A DNA stretch of 64,000 bases from Patescibacteria group bacterium (lineage in GTDB: Bacteria > Patescibacteriota > Patescibacteriia > 2-12-FULL-60-25): contig JAQTXZ010000001.1 in assembly GCA_028688515.1 (NCBI GenBank), positions 62,001 to 126,000 of the forward strand, read 5' to 3'. The translations under genes and the position numbers were made by a program. Positions 7,207-18,162 of this stretch are shown here, piece after piece (position 1 is the first letter of the stretch; the number at the start of each line of letters is the position of its first letter). The notes below the pieces were generated by a model that saw only the letters and a program-made list of their open reading frames with translations, made no database searches and was not told the origin of the DNA.

Positions 7207-9387
7207 ATGCGCCGTTCAAAAAAGAAAAAAAAGTTTTTGAAAATTTTGAATCATCCCATTTTTGTTCTTAGTTTGTTGGTTGTGATCTCACTGCCGTTCA
7301 TGTATGCGATGATGGACAGGAAGATTAAGACCTCGGCGATTTCTCAAACGTGCAAGGCGATAAAAATCAGTTCAACGTCGTTTATCAGGACGGATCATTT
7401 GCGCGATAAAACCACCGCTTACGGTGTTTTGCCGACCAAGGACGGCGGATATGTGCTGACCGGTGAGACCGTCATGAGCAACGCAATGGCCAACCCCACG
7501 CCTTTTATAATCAAGACTGACGCCAAAGGTATTGCTTTGTGGAGCAGGCAATTTGGCAGCACAAATGCGCGCGGCACTGAATCGGAAGTTGGTCAGTTGG
7601 CCGTGGAGACTACGGATGGGGGCTATGTCATGGCCGGAAAAATGACGGGGTTTATAGATTCCAAGTATGAAGAATCAAGAGAGGGATATGGCGATATTTT
7701 GGTGACCAAACTTAGTTCCAAGGGCACCAAATTATGGTCAGTCATGGTTGGCGATTATGGCACGGATAATACGCAAAAATTATGGGCGCTGCCCAACGGC
7801 GATATTTTGCTTCTTGCTCAATTTATGCAGACCGGTCATGGCAATGACATAGCCGATACTTCGACAATAACCAAATACAGCGTTTTTATTAAGTTTGATA
7901 AAAACGGTAAAGTTTTGATGGCCAAGAAGATGGGTTGGGATGCCCTGGACGCGCAGCGTTTGGCGGATGGGAGTTTTATTGTACTGGCCAACATTAAAGT
8001 TGTTACAGCTGCTCAACCAGAAAATATTTTGGGACCAGAAGTTGTACCGCATGATTTGCCTACAATTGTCAGACTGGACAGTGATTATAAAACGACTTGG
8101 GCAAAAAGTTTGGAGATGATTCCGTCGGAGTTGAATACTGTCGGCAATATCGCGAGCGACGGTAAAATTACCATGGGCAAAACTAAAATACGTTTAGCGG
8201 GTGGAGATTTCCAAGCGATCCAGCAAACGTCGGACGGAGGTTTTATAGCTTTTGGATTTTCGAATTTGCTGCTAACGCAAGGCATGAACGGTTCAATCGG
8301 TCAGATCACTCAATTCACGCCGCGCGCGTTTGTTGCGGTAAAAGTTGATGCCGCGGGAAATTATCAATGGACCAGAAAGTTAACCGGCAATTTGTCTTCG
8401 GGTATAACCACAACCGATTTTCATGTTGCCAAGACCGTTGATAATGAGTTCGTGATTATGCACGATGTCATTCGTGACAGTACGAATTTACAAGCCAAAT
8501 GGGATGACGCTGTCGGCGCGAATGCGTCACCCGAGGCGCAAAAGGCTTTGACCGATGCTTTGGCAACGAATATTGAATTGATTAAAGTCGATGCGGATTT
8601 TAATCCAAGGTGGGTTAAAAAGATTGATTTGGAAAGAGATCTTATGGGATATGGCATCCAGCCAACCACTGATAAAGGCGTAGTCGTCACCGGGAAGATG
8701 TCAACCATAAAACAACACATGGTCATGATGAGTCTGGAGCCGTACGAGGAAGCGCCAGTTATCAAAGTGGATGTTAACGGCGGAATGAACGGAAGCGTTG
8801 CAGTGTCCAACCATTCAACGGCTACGCTTGAAGATCAAAGCAGCTATCTGGTGATGCATGATATGGATGCGGGGGTCAGTACTGACATCAATTTGAATAT
8901 CAATAAAAAGGTGGACGAAAAAGTCACCGCCGCAAAAAATGTTGAGCGCTATATTACTAAATACTCAAAAATCAGTGTTAAGCAAATTTGTTCTTATATT
9001 AACGCCGACATTTCTACCGGAGGATCCGGCGCAATACCAGCGGCCAAGACTTGGGCGTTCATCAACTATGAAAACGCCATGGACGGGTCAATTGATTCGG
9101 ATAAGAACCGGCAGATTAATGACGAGTTGTTGCCGATTCTGAAGAAGGTATTTAATGATCAGGTTAAGATGACGGACAGTATGAAGAGCATGTGGCTGAC
9201 ATATTATTTTCCGCGTCTTGTGACTCGCGCCGATGTTGAAATGGTGCAAAAATATTACGAAGGTTTGGGATATAAAACGGATGAATCGCATGACGGCATC
9301 TTGTATGTTTCTAGAGTTGGTCTGACCTTACATATGACCTTTTCCGTCCAAAGTCCAATGGTCGGAAAATTGGAAGTTTTGTTCTGA
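7207..9387 (+). CDS. Membrane-anchored beta-propeller-like protein
   Basis: 726 aa from the ATG placed by the leaderless promoter. A basic N-terminus (MRRSKKKKKF) and one transmembrane helix (about residues 17-38) anchor it. About seven repeats with a D-G-(Y/F)-(V/I) core follow (TKDGGYVLTG, TTDGGYVMAG, LPNGDILLLA, LADGSFIVLA, TSDGGFIAFG, TVDNEFVIMH, TTDKGVVVTG), matching a seven-bladed propeller. A Ser/Thr-rich region and an alpha/beta C-terminal domain end the protein. The propeller would lie outside the cell; ligand unknown. Confidence 0.7.
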   Translation: MRRSKKKKKFLKILNHPIFVLSLLVVISLPFMYAMMDRKIKTSAISQTCKAIKISSTSFIRTDHLRDKTTAYGVLPTKDGGYVLTGETVMSNAMANPTPFIIKTDAKGIALWSRQFGSTNARGTESEVGQLAVETTDGGYVMAGKMTGFIDSKYEESREGYGDILVTKLSSKGTKLWSVMVGDYGTDNTQKLWALPNGDILLLAQFMQTGHGNDIADTSTITKYSVFIKFDKNGKVLMAKKMGWDALDAQRLADGSFIVLANIKVVTAAQPENILGPEVVPHDLPTIVRLDSDYKTTWAKSLEMIPSELNTVGNIASDGKITMGKTKIRLAGGDFQAIQQTSDGGFIAFGFSNLLLTQGMNGSIGQITQFTPRAFVAVKVDAAGNYQWTRKLTGNLSSGITTTDFHVAKTVDNEFVIMHDVIRDSTNLQAKWDDAVGANASPEAQKALTDALATNIELIKVDADFNPRWVKKIDLERDLMGYGIQPTTDKGVVVTGKMSTIKQHMVMMSLEPYEEAPVIKVDVNGGMNGSVAVSNHSTATLEDQSSYLVMHDMDAGVSTDINLNINKKVDEKVTAAKNVERYITKYSKISVKQICSYINADISTGGSGAIPAAKTWAFINYENAMDGSIDSDKNRQINDELLPILKKVFNDQVKMTDSMKSMWLTYYFPRLVTRADVEMVQKYYEGLGYKTDESHDGILYVSRVGLTLHMTFSVQSPMVGKLEVLF

Positions 9388-9468
9388 GGCATGCGAGTAA
9401 ATACTGAATCAAATCATATGTTGATAAATCGACCATTTTCGATAATAGCTTGTCGTTAAGCAAAGAAG

Positions 9469-9477
9469 TGCTATACT
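9469..9477 (+). promoter_or_regulatory. Extended -10 (TGCTATACT) of the bactofilin-like gene
   Basis: Identical to the box at 7190-7198. The ATG at 9509 is about 25 nt downstream of the predicted start, with no SD visible. Confidence 0.65.
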
Positions 9478-9508
9478 ATAAACAGCTAATTTTTTAATAA
9501 GCCACGAT

Positions 9509-10660
9509 ATGTATAAGAAACTATTTATGGCCGCAGCGCTTCTGCTTGGTTTAAGCATGTCCGCAAGCACGGCACTGGCTGCAGACTTTAAGTCGGGTCA
9601 GATGGTCAACGTTGCAGCATCTGACAATTTGTCCGGCGATTTGTATGCCGCAGGCAATGATGTCTCTGTAGATACGAATGTTCCAGGCGATGCGTTTTTG
9701 GCCGGTGCGATTATTCGCGTGTCAGGCGATGTTGCAAGTAGTTTGCACGCTGCCGGTTCGGTTATCAATGTGAACGGCAAAGTCGGACATGCGTTGCGCG
9801 TGGCCGGTAGTCAGGTGATGATCGGCGGCACCATCGAAGGCGATGTGGTTGCAGGCGGCGCCATGGTCTATATTTTGCCGGGCACTGTCATCAAAGGTGA
9901 TTTGTATCTTGGTGCGGGCAGTGCGGTCATCGACGGCACGGTGATGGGTAACGTCAAATCCGGCGGGGGAGACGTGACATTGCGCGGTGAAGTTGCAAAA
10001 AATGTTTTCATCCAAGCAGACAGGCTTTCGGTAAGCGACGCGGCCAAAGTTACCGGCGTGTTGGCTTATGAAGCTCCCAAAGAAGCGACGATTGCATCGG
10101 GTGCCAAGGTTGGTGCAGTCGAATTCAAACAGGTTGAAAGATCGGGACGCGTGCCTTCGCAAAAACCTGCACCGACCGCTGGAAAAATCTTTTTGACAGG
10201 CTTGATTTGGTTCTTGGCCATGATAATTGTCAGCCTTATCGTCACCTTCGTCGGCTGGTACTTCTTTAAACAGCGCATGAGCGATATTACGACGAACGTC
10301 CTCAATAACTTTGCGCCGCAAATGGGTTGGGGTTTTGTCTGGTTGGTTGTGACGCCGATTGCGTGCATCGTGCTGCTTGTGACATTGGTCGGCATCCCGA
10401 TCAGCGTCTTGATTGCTTTGACCTACGGACTTGCCGTTGGTGTTGCCAAGATAATGGCAGGCGTGATTGTCGGTGCTTGGCTCATGAAACTCATCAACAA
10501 AAAGCGCGGCTGGATGGTTGATTGGAAAGCGATCGTGCTTGGCGTTGTTGCAGTCAGTCTCGTTATGCTGATTCCGATTTTGGGTTGGATCGCATGTTTC
10601 GTCTTCTTTTTAGCCGCCCTCGGGGGGACGGTGAGTGCCATGAGGGGGATTGCGAAATAA
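9509..10660 (+). CDS. Bactofilin-like polymer-forming domain fused to a membrane domain
   Basis: 383 aa. Signal peptide (LLLGLSMSASTALAADF), then about 180 residues of short right-handed beta-helix repeats (GDLYAAGNDVSV, GDAFLAGAIIRV, GDVVAGGAMVYI, GDLYLGAGSAVI, GNVKSGGGDVTL) like polymer-forming cytoskeletal/bactofilin proteins, then about four transmembrane helices. The signal sequence puts the beta-helix outside the membrane, unlike true bactofilins. Probable envelope-structuring protein. Ends at a strong bidirectional terminator convergent with gyrB. Confidence 0.75.
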   Translation: MYKKLFMAAALLLGLSMSASTALAADFKSGQMVNVAASDNLSGDLYAAGNDVSVDTNVPGDAFLAGAIIRVSGDVASSLHAAGSVINVNGKVGHALRVAGSQVMIGGTIEGDVVAGGAMVYILPGTVIKGDLYLGAGSAVIDGTVMGNVKSGGGDVTLRGEVAKNVFIQADRLSVSDAAKVTGVLAYEAPKEATIASGAKVGAVEFKQVERSGRVPSQKPAPTAGKIFLTGLIWFLAMIIVSLIVTFVGWYFFKQRMSDITTNVLNNFAPQMGWGFVWLVVTPIACIVLLVTLVGIPISVLIALTYGLAVGVAKIMAGVIVGAWLMKLINKKRGWMVDWKAIVLGVVAVSLVMLIPILGWIACFVFFLAALGGTVSAMRGIAK

Positions 10661-10663
10661 AGA

Positions 10664-10694
10664 CACAAGGCACGTAACACATAGCACATAACAT
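10664..10694. repeat. Family F iterated words (AACACATA), copy 1
   Basis: CACGTAACACATAGCACATA words directly after the bactofilin-like gene. The inverted form of the same words is at 45288-45348. Confidence 0.6.
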
Positions 10695-10696
10695 CG

Positions 10697-10731
10697 AAAA
10701 AAGAGACGCCCTCGGAGGGCGTCTCTTTTTT
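10697..10731. terminator. Bidirectional terminator between the bactofilin-like gene and gyrB
   Basis: Perfect 11-bp inverted repeat GAGACGCCCTC (10703-10713) and GAGGGCGTCTC (10715-10725), flanked by A6 and T6 runs, serving both convergent genes. Confidence 0.95.
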
Positions 10732-10751
10732 CTTTTGTTTTGTGGATGTTT

Positions 10752-12857
<2,106 letters not shown>

Positions 12858-12930
12858 TCAGACTTAATCAATAGGAAATGTCAATACTCTAAATAACCAA
12901 TAACCAAAAAACAATAACCAAAATAACCCA

Positions 12931-13058
12931 TTGTCATCCCGACAGGAACGGAGCCCTCTGTCCCCCTACCCCTTTCTCCCACACGAGCAGGAGAAAGGGG
13001 CGATTCAGAACCCCTCTCCTGCATTTGTGGGAGAGGGGCAGGGGTGAGGGCGGGCGGG
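12931..13058. repeat. Palindromic repeats in the gyrB upstream gap (families I and K)
   Basis: 12931-12953 is a TGTCATCCCGACAGGAACGG half element. 12957-13058 contains CCCCTTTCTCC / GGAGAAAGGGG and CCCCTCTCC / GGAGAGGGGCAGGGGTGAGG palindromes. No gene is seen between 12852 and 13102. Confidence 0.65.
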
Positions 13059-13102
13059 TGGACTTCGCTCGGAATTACAAAGATGGTATTTTGTTTGGAG
13101 TT

Positions 13103-13684
13103 ATGAAAACAACTATCTATCTCATGCGTCACGGCGGCGTGGAGAATCCGCAGAATTTAATGTATGAAAGATTGCCGGGTTTTCCTTTGAGCGCAAAAGG
13201 CAAAGCGCAAGTATCCGAAGTTGCCAAGTTGCTTGAAGAGCGAAAAATAACTTTTTGCCAAATCGTCAGCTCGCCGCTTGAGCGCGCGCTGCAAACCGCA
13301 GAGATTGTTGGAGAGCGTTTGCATGTTGCCGTGCGCACGGACGAAAGACTAACAGAATGGGGAGTCGGAGACTGGAAAGGCAAGCCGTTGAATGAATTTG
13401 TAAACGATTCCGGATATTACACAAAGCCGATTAAGATGGACGGGCTGGAACCGCACGAACATGCCGCGGAGCGGGTTTTGCAGGTCATCAATGAGCTATT
13501 GCATGAATGTGCGGGTAAAACATCGCTCATTGTCTCTCATCGCGAAAGCCTGGTTTCGGCGATTTATAAACTGCAAAAAGTTGATTACTCAAAAATACAC
13601 GAGTTGCCTCTGCCTCTGGCCGGCATCTGGAAGCTGGAGTTTGAAGGCGATAAGTTTTTGACAGCCGAGGTTTTGAGCTTGTGA
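13103..13684 (+). CDS. Histidine phosphatase (phosphoglycerate mutase-like) family protein
   Basis: 193 aa. The N-terminal LMRHGGVENP matches the RHG phospho-acceptor motif (usually RHGxxxxN). SSPLERALQTAEIV and SHRESLVSAIY supply the second Arg and the late His. It acts as a phosphomonoesterase or mutase; substrate is not predictable. The ATG at 13103 is preceded by GGAG; upstream codons fall in repeat DNA and are rejected. Family K palindromes follow and may act as its terminator. Confidence 0.85.
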   Translation: MKTTIYLMRHGGVENPQNLMYERLPGFPLSAKGKAQVSEVAKLLEERKITFCQIVSSPLERALQTAEIVGERLHVAVRTDERLTEWGVGDWKGKPLNEFVNDSGYYTKPIKMDGLEPHEHAAERVLQVINELLHECAGKTSLIVSHRESLVSAIYKLQKVDYSKIHELPLPLAGIWKLEFEGDKFLTAEVLSL

Positions 13685-13803
13685 GCATAACTCACCCTGC
13701 CCTCTCTTTGCCAAAAGAGAGGGTTCTGAAACAGAAAAACTAATAAACACGAGGATGATGCGGTTCTCTCTCTTGTCCTCAAGAGAGAGCTAGAGTGAGT
13801 TAG
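13685..13803. repeat. Two family K palindromes
   Basis: 13685-13733 carries AACTCACCCTGCCCTCTC with GAGAGGGTTC, the inverse of 2204-2254. 13755-13803 carries GGTTCTCTCTCTT with AAGAGAGAG and GTGAGTTAG. Each forms a hairpin of about 8 bp. Confidence 0.65.
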
Positions 13804-13817
13804 GCTGTAGAACTCTT

Positions 13818-13845
13818 TCCAGTTTCTAGTTTCCGGTTTTCCGTT
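13818..13845. repeat. Family H words (CAGTTTCTAGTTTCCGG)
   Basis: CCAGTTTCTAGTTTCCGGTT; the inverse words AAACTAGAAACTGG occur at 22026-22039 upstream of prmC. Confidence 0.45.
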
Positions 13846-13852
13846 GTATAAT
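13845..13852 (+). promoter_or_regulatory. Leaderless -10 (TGTATAAT) of the gene at 13861
   Basis: Perfect TATAAT at 13847-13852 preceded by TG, 8 nt before the ATG. Confidence 0.65.
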
Positions 13853-13860
13853 GTCTTCAT

Positions 13861-14733
13861 ATGGAAACTTATTCCGGTTTTACGAGCGGAGATTTGCGGG
13901 CTGCGAATTGGTGGGTTAGGAATAAACTTAAAATTAAGTTTTGGTCGCGTACGATATTGATTGCTTTGAATGTGCTGGTGTGGGGATATGTTTTTTGGGG
14001 CTTGCTCGATGCTTATGCGATTTCGTATCCGCGCGAATCGCGCATTACGGCGGAGATTGCGAATGATCAAAAGATTTTGGATGCGATACAGCAAGACAGA
14101 CCGCGCAACATCGGCACTTCGCAAGTTTCAGTCTTTACTTCAACCGAAGATAGATTGGATATGATGGTTGATTTGCAAAATCCCAACGACGAATGGTGGG
14201 TTAAGTTTAATTATCGCTTTAACGTTTCGGGTGAGGAAACTCCAACGCGCCAGGGTTTCATCTTGCCTTCGTCGAATAACACGTTAACCGAGCTTGGCTG
14301 GAAACCAAAAGCCAAAGGTGGTACATCCGCGCGCCTCATCATCGAAAATATTCAGTGGCACCGCGTTAATCCGGATGCTGTCGATAATAATTACAACGAC
14401 TTTATCCGCAAGCATTTTGGCGCGGTTACCGTTGAGCATGTCCGCTACGATTTTGCTGCACCTACGCAAGGCCAAAGTATCGCGCGCACTTCGTTTGATG
14501 TTGTGAACAGCGGCGCGTATGGTTATTGGTCTATTGATTACGTCGTTAAAATAAAACGCGGCACAACAGTCATCGCAGTCAACCGGATTAATATCAGGGA
14601 ACTTAAACCAGGCGAGACCAGGCCGATAGAGATCTACTGGCCGTCAACCGCGGCAGGTATTAGCAATACCGAGGTCGTACCCGTCATTAATTTGCTAGAC
14701 CCAAACGCTTATTTGCCATCGGAGAGACTTTAG
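13861..14733 (+). CDS. Single-pass membrane protein, unknown function
   Basis: 290 aa. A cytoplasmic N-terminus of about 30 residues, one transmembrane helix (SRTILIALNVLVWGYVFWGL), then an extracytoplasmic region with two beta-rich segments (DRLDMMVDLQNPNDEWWVKF, and QSIARTSFDVVNSGAYGYWS), possibly Ig-like or late-embryogenesis-like. No motif I recognise. It lies upstream of rodA on the same strand, with an inverted array between them, so an envelope role is plausible but unproven. Confidence 0.6.
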   Translation: METYSGFTSGDLRAANWWVRNKLKIKFWSRTILIALNVLVWGYVFWGLLDAYAISYPRESRITAEIANDQKILDAIQQDRPRNIGTSQVSVFTSTEDRLDMMVDLQNPNDEWWVKFNYRFNVSGEETPTRQGFILPSSNNTLTELGWKPKAKGGTSARLIIENIQWHRVNPDAVDNNYNDFIRKHFGAVTVEHVRYDFAAPTQGQSIARTSFDVVNSGAYGYWSIDYVVKIKRGTTVIAVNRINIRELKPGETRPIEIYWPSTAAGISNTEVVPVINLLDPNAYLPSERL

Positions 14734-14749
14734 CCAGGGATCTGACTCG

Positions 14750-14816
14750 CAACTGAAAACTTACAACTTACAAGAGTTGCTTAGGTGCTCTTGTCAGTTG
14801 TAAGTTGTAAGTTACT
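14750..14816. repeat. Family E inverted word array (ACTTACAACTTACAAGAG), copy 1
   Basis: The left arm ends ACTTACAACTTACAAGAG; the right arm begins CTCTTGTCAGTTGTAAGTTG. The loop is TTGCTTAGGTG. A near copy precedes pcrA at 58527. Confidence 0.85.
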
Positions 14817-14855
14817 GGTTTGACATTTGCTGTTTGAAGCTTGAAGATTGTCCTC

Positions 14856-15971
14856 ATGCGCCGCCTGTGGTTTGACATGATGTGGAGAACTGACTGGATC
14901 CTTTTGGGATCTTTGTTGTCATTGACTGCAATGGGCTTGCTAATGGTTTACAGCATTGGCGCTTCGAATGACGTTGGTTCGCTTTTGCAATTTAAAAAAC
15001 AAGTTATTGCTGTTTTAATCGGCTTTGTGGCCATGGTTGCTTTGGCTTTGATTGATTATCGACAAGTAAAAAGTTTAGGCACTGTCATCTATGTCGCGGG
15101 CATGGCGCTGCTTATTTCGGTTTTGGTTTTTGGTTCAACCGTACGCGGCACGCAGGGTTGGTTTAAGTTGGGTTCGTTGTCCATCCAGCCGGTGGAATTG
15201 GCAAAAGTCGCTTTTGCTGTTTTTTTGGCATCTTATTTTGCCAAGCATATTTACAAACGCCTTAACTGGATTACTTTTTTTGGCAGCGCAGTTGCTATGC
15301 TCGGCTATGTGGTTCCGATTTTGATCCAGCCGGATTTTGGTTCTGCTATGGTTATAGTCGTCATGTGGCTGGTCGGCGTCGCTTTTGCCGGCCTGCGCTG
15401 GAAGGCCTGGGTTCTGCTATTTTTTGTCGGCGCCTTAAGTTCTTTATTGCTTTGGCAATACGCATTCGAGCCTTATCAAAAAGATAGATTGTTGGCTTTT
15501 GTTAACCCGCAAATGGATCCGTTGGGCGCAGGATACAATGTACGTCAAGCGCAGACGGCTATCGGTTCCGGAGGATTTTTCGGCAAGGGCGTTGGGCAGG
15601 GGAGTCAATCGCGTTTGCGATTTTTGCCCGAGGCGTCAACGGATTTTATGTTTGCCGTGATGGGCGAGGAACTCGGCTTTGTGGGCATCACCTTGATTCT
15701 TGTTTTATTCGGCGTCCTGCTCACTCGGTTGCTTTTAATCGCCCGCCGTTCGGAAGATCCGTTCGTGGGTATCTACTGCGGCATGATCACCGGCATGTTC
15801 GGCCTCCATATATTAATCAACGCCGGCATGAATCTTGGAATTATGCCGGTAACTGGAATCCCTCTGCCTTTCGCCTCCGCAGCCGCTTCATCCCTCGTTG
15901 CGGGCTTTGTTGCGCTGGGTTTAGTTCAAAGCTCTGCGGTGTACGGTAAGTCCGTCGCACAAGGCCGTTGA
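14856..15971 (+). CDS. rodA: SEDS peptidoglycan glycosyltransferase, RodA type
   Basis: 371 aa, about 10 transmembrane helices. SEDS motifs are present: GTQGWFKLGSLSIQPVELAK, QPDFGSA, LPEASTDFMF and MPVTGIPLPFASAAASS. It polymerises lipid II with a class B PBP during wall elongation. The ATG at 14856 is preferred over an in-frame TTG at 14841. TTGACA at 14820-14825 with a poor -10 may be its promoter. RodA rather than FtsW is inferred from GIPLPF and the lack of a neighbouring mur/fts cluster. Confidence 0.88.
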   Translation: MRRLWFDMMWRTDWILLGSLLSLTAMGLLMVYSIGASNDVGSLLQFKKQVIAVLIGFVAMVALALIDYRQVKSLGTVIYVAGMALLISVLVFGSTVRGTQGWFKLGSLSIQPVELAKVAFAVFLASYFAKHIYKRLNWITFFGSAVAMLGYVVPILIQPDFGSAMVIVVMWLVGVAFAGLRWKAWVLLFFVGALSSLLLWQYAFEPYQKDRLLAFVNPQMDPLGAGYNVRQAQTAIGSGGFFGKGVGQGSQSRLRFLPEASTDFMFAVMGEELGFVGITLILVLFGVLLTRLLLIARRSEDPFVGIYCGMITGMFGLHILINAGMNLGIMPVTGIPLPFASAAASSLVAGFVALGLVQSSAVYGKSVAQGR

Positions 15972-15994
15972 CCATCTCGCGCCAGCGATATATT
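15968..15994 (+). promoter_or_regulatory. Promoter of the zinc-ribbon gene, leaderless type
   Basis: TTGACC (15968-15973), 15 nt, TATATT (15989-15994), 8 nt to the ATG at 16003. The -35 overlaps the rodA stop. Confidence 0.5.
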
Positions 15995-16002
15995 GTTTAA
16001 AT

Positions 16003-16344
16003 ATGTCACCTCAAAATACATATCCGTTGCTGACGCATTGTCCGATTTGTCATGCTTTGTACGCCAAAGAAAACGTAAAATTGGTGGAAGAAAAAGAAAG
16101 TGCCAAGCTTTATCATTCCATGTGCCAAGAGTGCGGACATGGTCTTTTAGCTTATGTTTTGGAGGCGCCGGGCGGAGTCAGTTCGCTGGGTTTGGTAACA
16201 GACGCTTCGGGCGTTGATATCATTCGGCTGGGCGAGGAGGAGCCTTTAACTTCGGAGGAATGCGTGGCCGCCCATCAGCTGTTAAACGAGGGCAGCCGGG
16301 AGCTGTGCAGGCTATTGCTTGACACGTCGAGCAAATTAGCTTAA
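16003..16344 (+). CDS. Small zinc-ribbon protein, unknown function
   Basis: 113 aa. CPICH (about residue 13) and CQECG (about residue 41) form a four-Cys zinc ribbon. The rest is a short alpha/beta segment ending in a helical SEECVAAHQLLNEGSRELCR region. It lies 24 nt before rplY on the same strand. Zinc binding is inferred from spacing only. Confidence 0.6.
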   Translation: MSPQNTYPLLTHCPICHALYAKENVKLVEEKESAKLYHSMCQECGHGLLAYVLEAPGGVSSLGLVTDASGVDIIRLGEEEPLTSEECVAAHQLLNEGSRELCRLLLDTSSKLA

Positions 16345-16368
16345 TCTACAGCCACTAAAAGATATCCT

Positions 16369-17046
16369 ATGATTACAAATTTACAGGCTAAGTTGCGCCA
16401 AAAAAAGGAATCCGGAACGCGCGAAAATCCGGATGTTACGCTTAAAGCCGTTGTTTACGGACATGGTTTGCCGAGTCGCACGATTCAAGTGTCCACTCCT
16501 GATTTTAAGAAGCTATATCGCGCCGTAAAGCATTCAACCTTGTTCGATTTGGTTGTCGAAGGCGAACAGCCTGTTAAGGCTTTGATCGGCGAAGTTCAGG
16601 TCAACCCTGTAAATATGCACCCTGTGCACGTTGATTTCCGCCAATTGCGCATGGATGAAAATGTAACGGTTTCTGTGCCCTTGGTGTTTGTCGGAGAATC
16701 CGCAGCTATCAAAGCTTTGGGCGGAACGCTTATCAAATCGCTCGATGAGTTGGAGGTTGAATGTCTGCCGGGTGATTTGCCAAAAGAGATTGTCGTGGAT
16801 TTGAGTTCGCTCAACACTTTTGAAGACATGATCACAATCGGTTCGCTGTCTTTGCCAAAAGGAGTTGTCACCACGCATGATTTGAATGATGCTGTCGCGA
16901 CCGTGGAGGCTCCGATGACCGAGGAAGAACTTAAGAAGATGGATGAAGCTCAGGCCGGCGATGTTACCGCCATCAAGACCGAGGCTGAAGAAAAGAAAGA
17001 AAAAGAAGCTGCCGATGCAGCTGCAGCGGAAGCCGCTAAAGCATAA
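16369..17046 (+). CDS. rplY: 50S ribosomal protein L25 (bL25), CTC-type
   Basis: 225 aa. N-terminal 5S-rRNA-binding domain (GTRENPDVTLKAVVYGHGLP, FDLVVEGEQPVKALI, HPVHVDFRQL) plus the C-terminal TL5/CTC beta domain (VPLVFVGESAAIKALGG, LEVECLPGDLPKEIVVDLSS). The Lys/Glu/Ala-rich tail is typical of the long form. Followed after 7 nt by the DUF3048 gene. Confidence 0.93.
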   Translation: MITNLQAKLRQKKESGTRENPDVTLKAVVYGHGLPSRTIQVSTPDFKKLYRAVKHSTLFDLVVEGEQPVKALIGEVQVNPVNMHPVHVDFRQLRMDENVTVSVPLVFVGESAAIKALGGTLIKSLDELEVECLPGDLPKEIVVDLSSLNTFEDMITIGSLSLPKGVVTTHDLNDAVATVEAPMTEEELKKMDEAQAGDVTAIKTEAEEKKEKEAADAAAAEAAKA

Positions 17047-17053
17047 ATATTTC

Positions 17054-18145
17054 ATGGAGGACATCAATCGAATAATCGAAAGGTTTGATTCCGGAAAATT
17101 TCTAAAACAGTATTGGCCCTACCTGTCAGGTGGGGTCGTTTTAGTTTTATTGGTGAGTTTTGGATTGTTCAAGTTTGCAATTTCCAATCCAAACAAGGCG
17201 CAGGCTGTAGGCTCACTCGCCAATACGTCGGATGCGTCAACTACGACGGGTGATTTAGTTCCGCGTAAACTGGACGGCATTTTGGTTAAATCCGAAGATG
17301 CTGATCTGCAACCTTTTGCCGTGATGGTTGAAATGCATCCTGATGCGCGTCCGCTATCCGGCATTTCAAAAGCGAGTTTGGTTTACGAAGCTCCGGTTGA
17401 AGGCGGTATTACTCGCCTGATGGCAGTGTTTGATGCAACGACGACGGTTGAAGGCGTTGGGCCGGTGCGCAGCGCTCGACCTTACTTTGTTGAGTGGGCA
17501 GATGGATTGGACGCCGTTTACGCTCACGTGGGCGGCAGTCCCGAAGCGTTAAACAGAATTAGCGGACTTTTGAAATTCAGAAATTTGGATGAGATGGGAA
17601 TGGGTAAATATTTTTGGCGTTCCGCTCAACGTTCTGCACCGCATAACACATATACAAATCAGGAATTGTTGCTGTCTGCAATTGATGCGAAAGAATGGAA
17701 GCCGGGGAGTTTTGATGCCTGGAGTTTTGATGATGCAACCGGTACTCGCGGCAGTATTGCCAGCGTCTCCGTTCCTTATGGAGGATCTTATAATGTACGC
17801 TGGCAGTACGACTCTGATTTGGACATTTACAATCGTTACGAATCCGGCAAGCTTTTTAAGGATGCCGATAGCAGCGTTGTTCAGGCGAAAAATATTCTAG
17901 TCATGCTGACGGAACAAAGAGTTTTGGATGATTATGGACGCTTGTATGTCAGAACGACGGGTTCGGGCAAAGCTATTTTGTATCGCAATGGTTTTGAACA
18001 GGATGTAAGATGGAGCAGAAGCCCGGGTGGGAATTTGCAGGTGGAGACGTCTGACGGCAAGACTGTTACAATGCAACGCGGCACGACATGGATAGAGGTG
18101 GTTACCGATGCCAACAAAATGCCGACGTCATCTCCCTCGTCTTAA
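17054..18145 (+). CDS. DUF3048 (YerB-like) membrane-anchored protein
   Basis: 363 aa from ATG 17054. One N-terminal transmembrane helix (LSGGVVLVLLVSFGLFKFAI), then a DUF3048 domain: PFAVMVEMHPDARPLSGISK, YEAPVEGGITRLMAVF, GPVRSARPYFV and HNTYTNQELLL are characteristic. YerB-type proteins are extracytoplasmic and their function is unknown. A longer reading frame upstream overlaps rplY and is rejected. Confidence 0.82.
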   Translation: MEDINRIIERFDSGKFLKQYWPYLSGGVVLVLLVSFGLFKFAISNPNKAQAVGSLANTSDASTTTGDLVPRKLDGILVKSEDADLQPFAVMVEMHPDARPLSGISKASLVYEAPVEGGITRLMAVFDATTTVEGVGPVRSARPYFVEWADGLDAVYAHVGGSPEALNRISGLLKFRNLDEMGMGKYFWRSAQRSAPHNTYTNQELLLSAIDAKEWKPGSFDAWSFDDATGTRGSIASVSVPYGGSYNVRWQYDSDLDIYNRYESGKLFKDADSSVVQAKNILVMLTEQRVLDDYGRLYVRTTGSGKAILYRNGFEQDVRWSRSPGGNLQVETSDGKTVTMQRGTTWIEVVTDANKMPTSSPSS

Positions 18146-18162
18146 AATCGTTAAGCAAATAT

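Noticed and set aside
16943-17053. Start of the DUF3048 protein at 16943
   Set aside because: Overlaps the rplY tail in another frame and gives a highly basic, non-homologous extension before the membrane helix.
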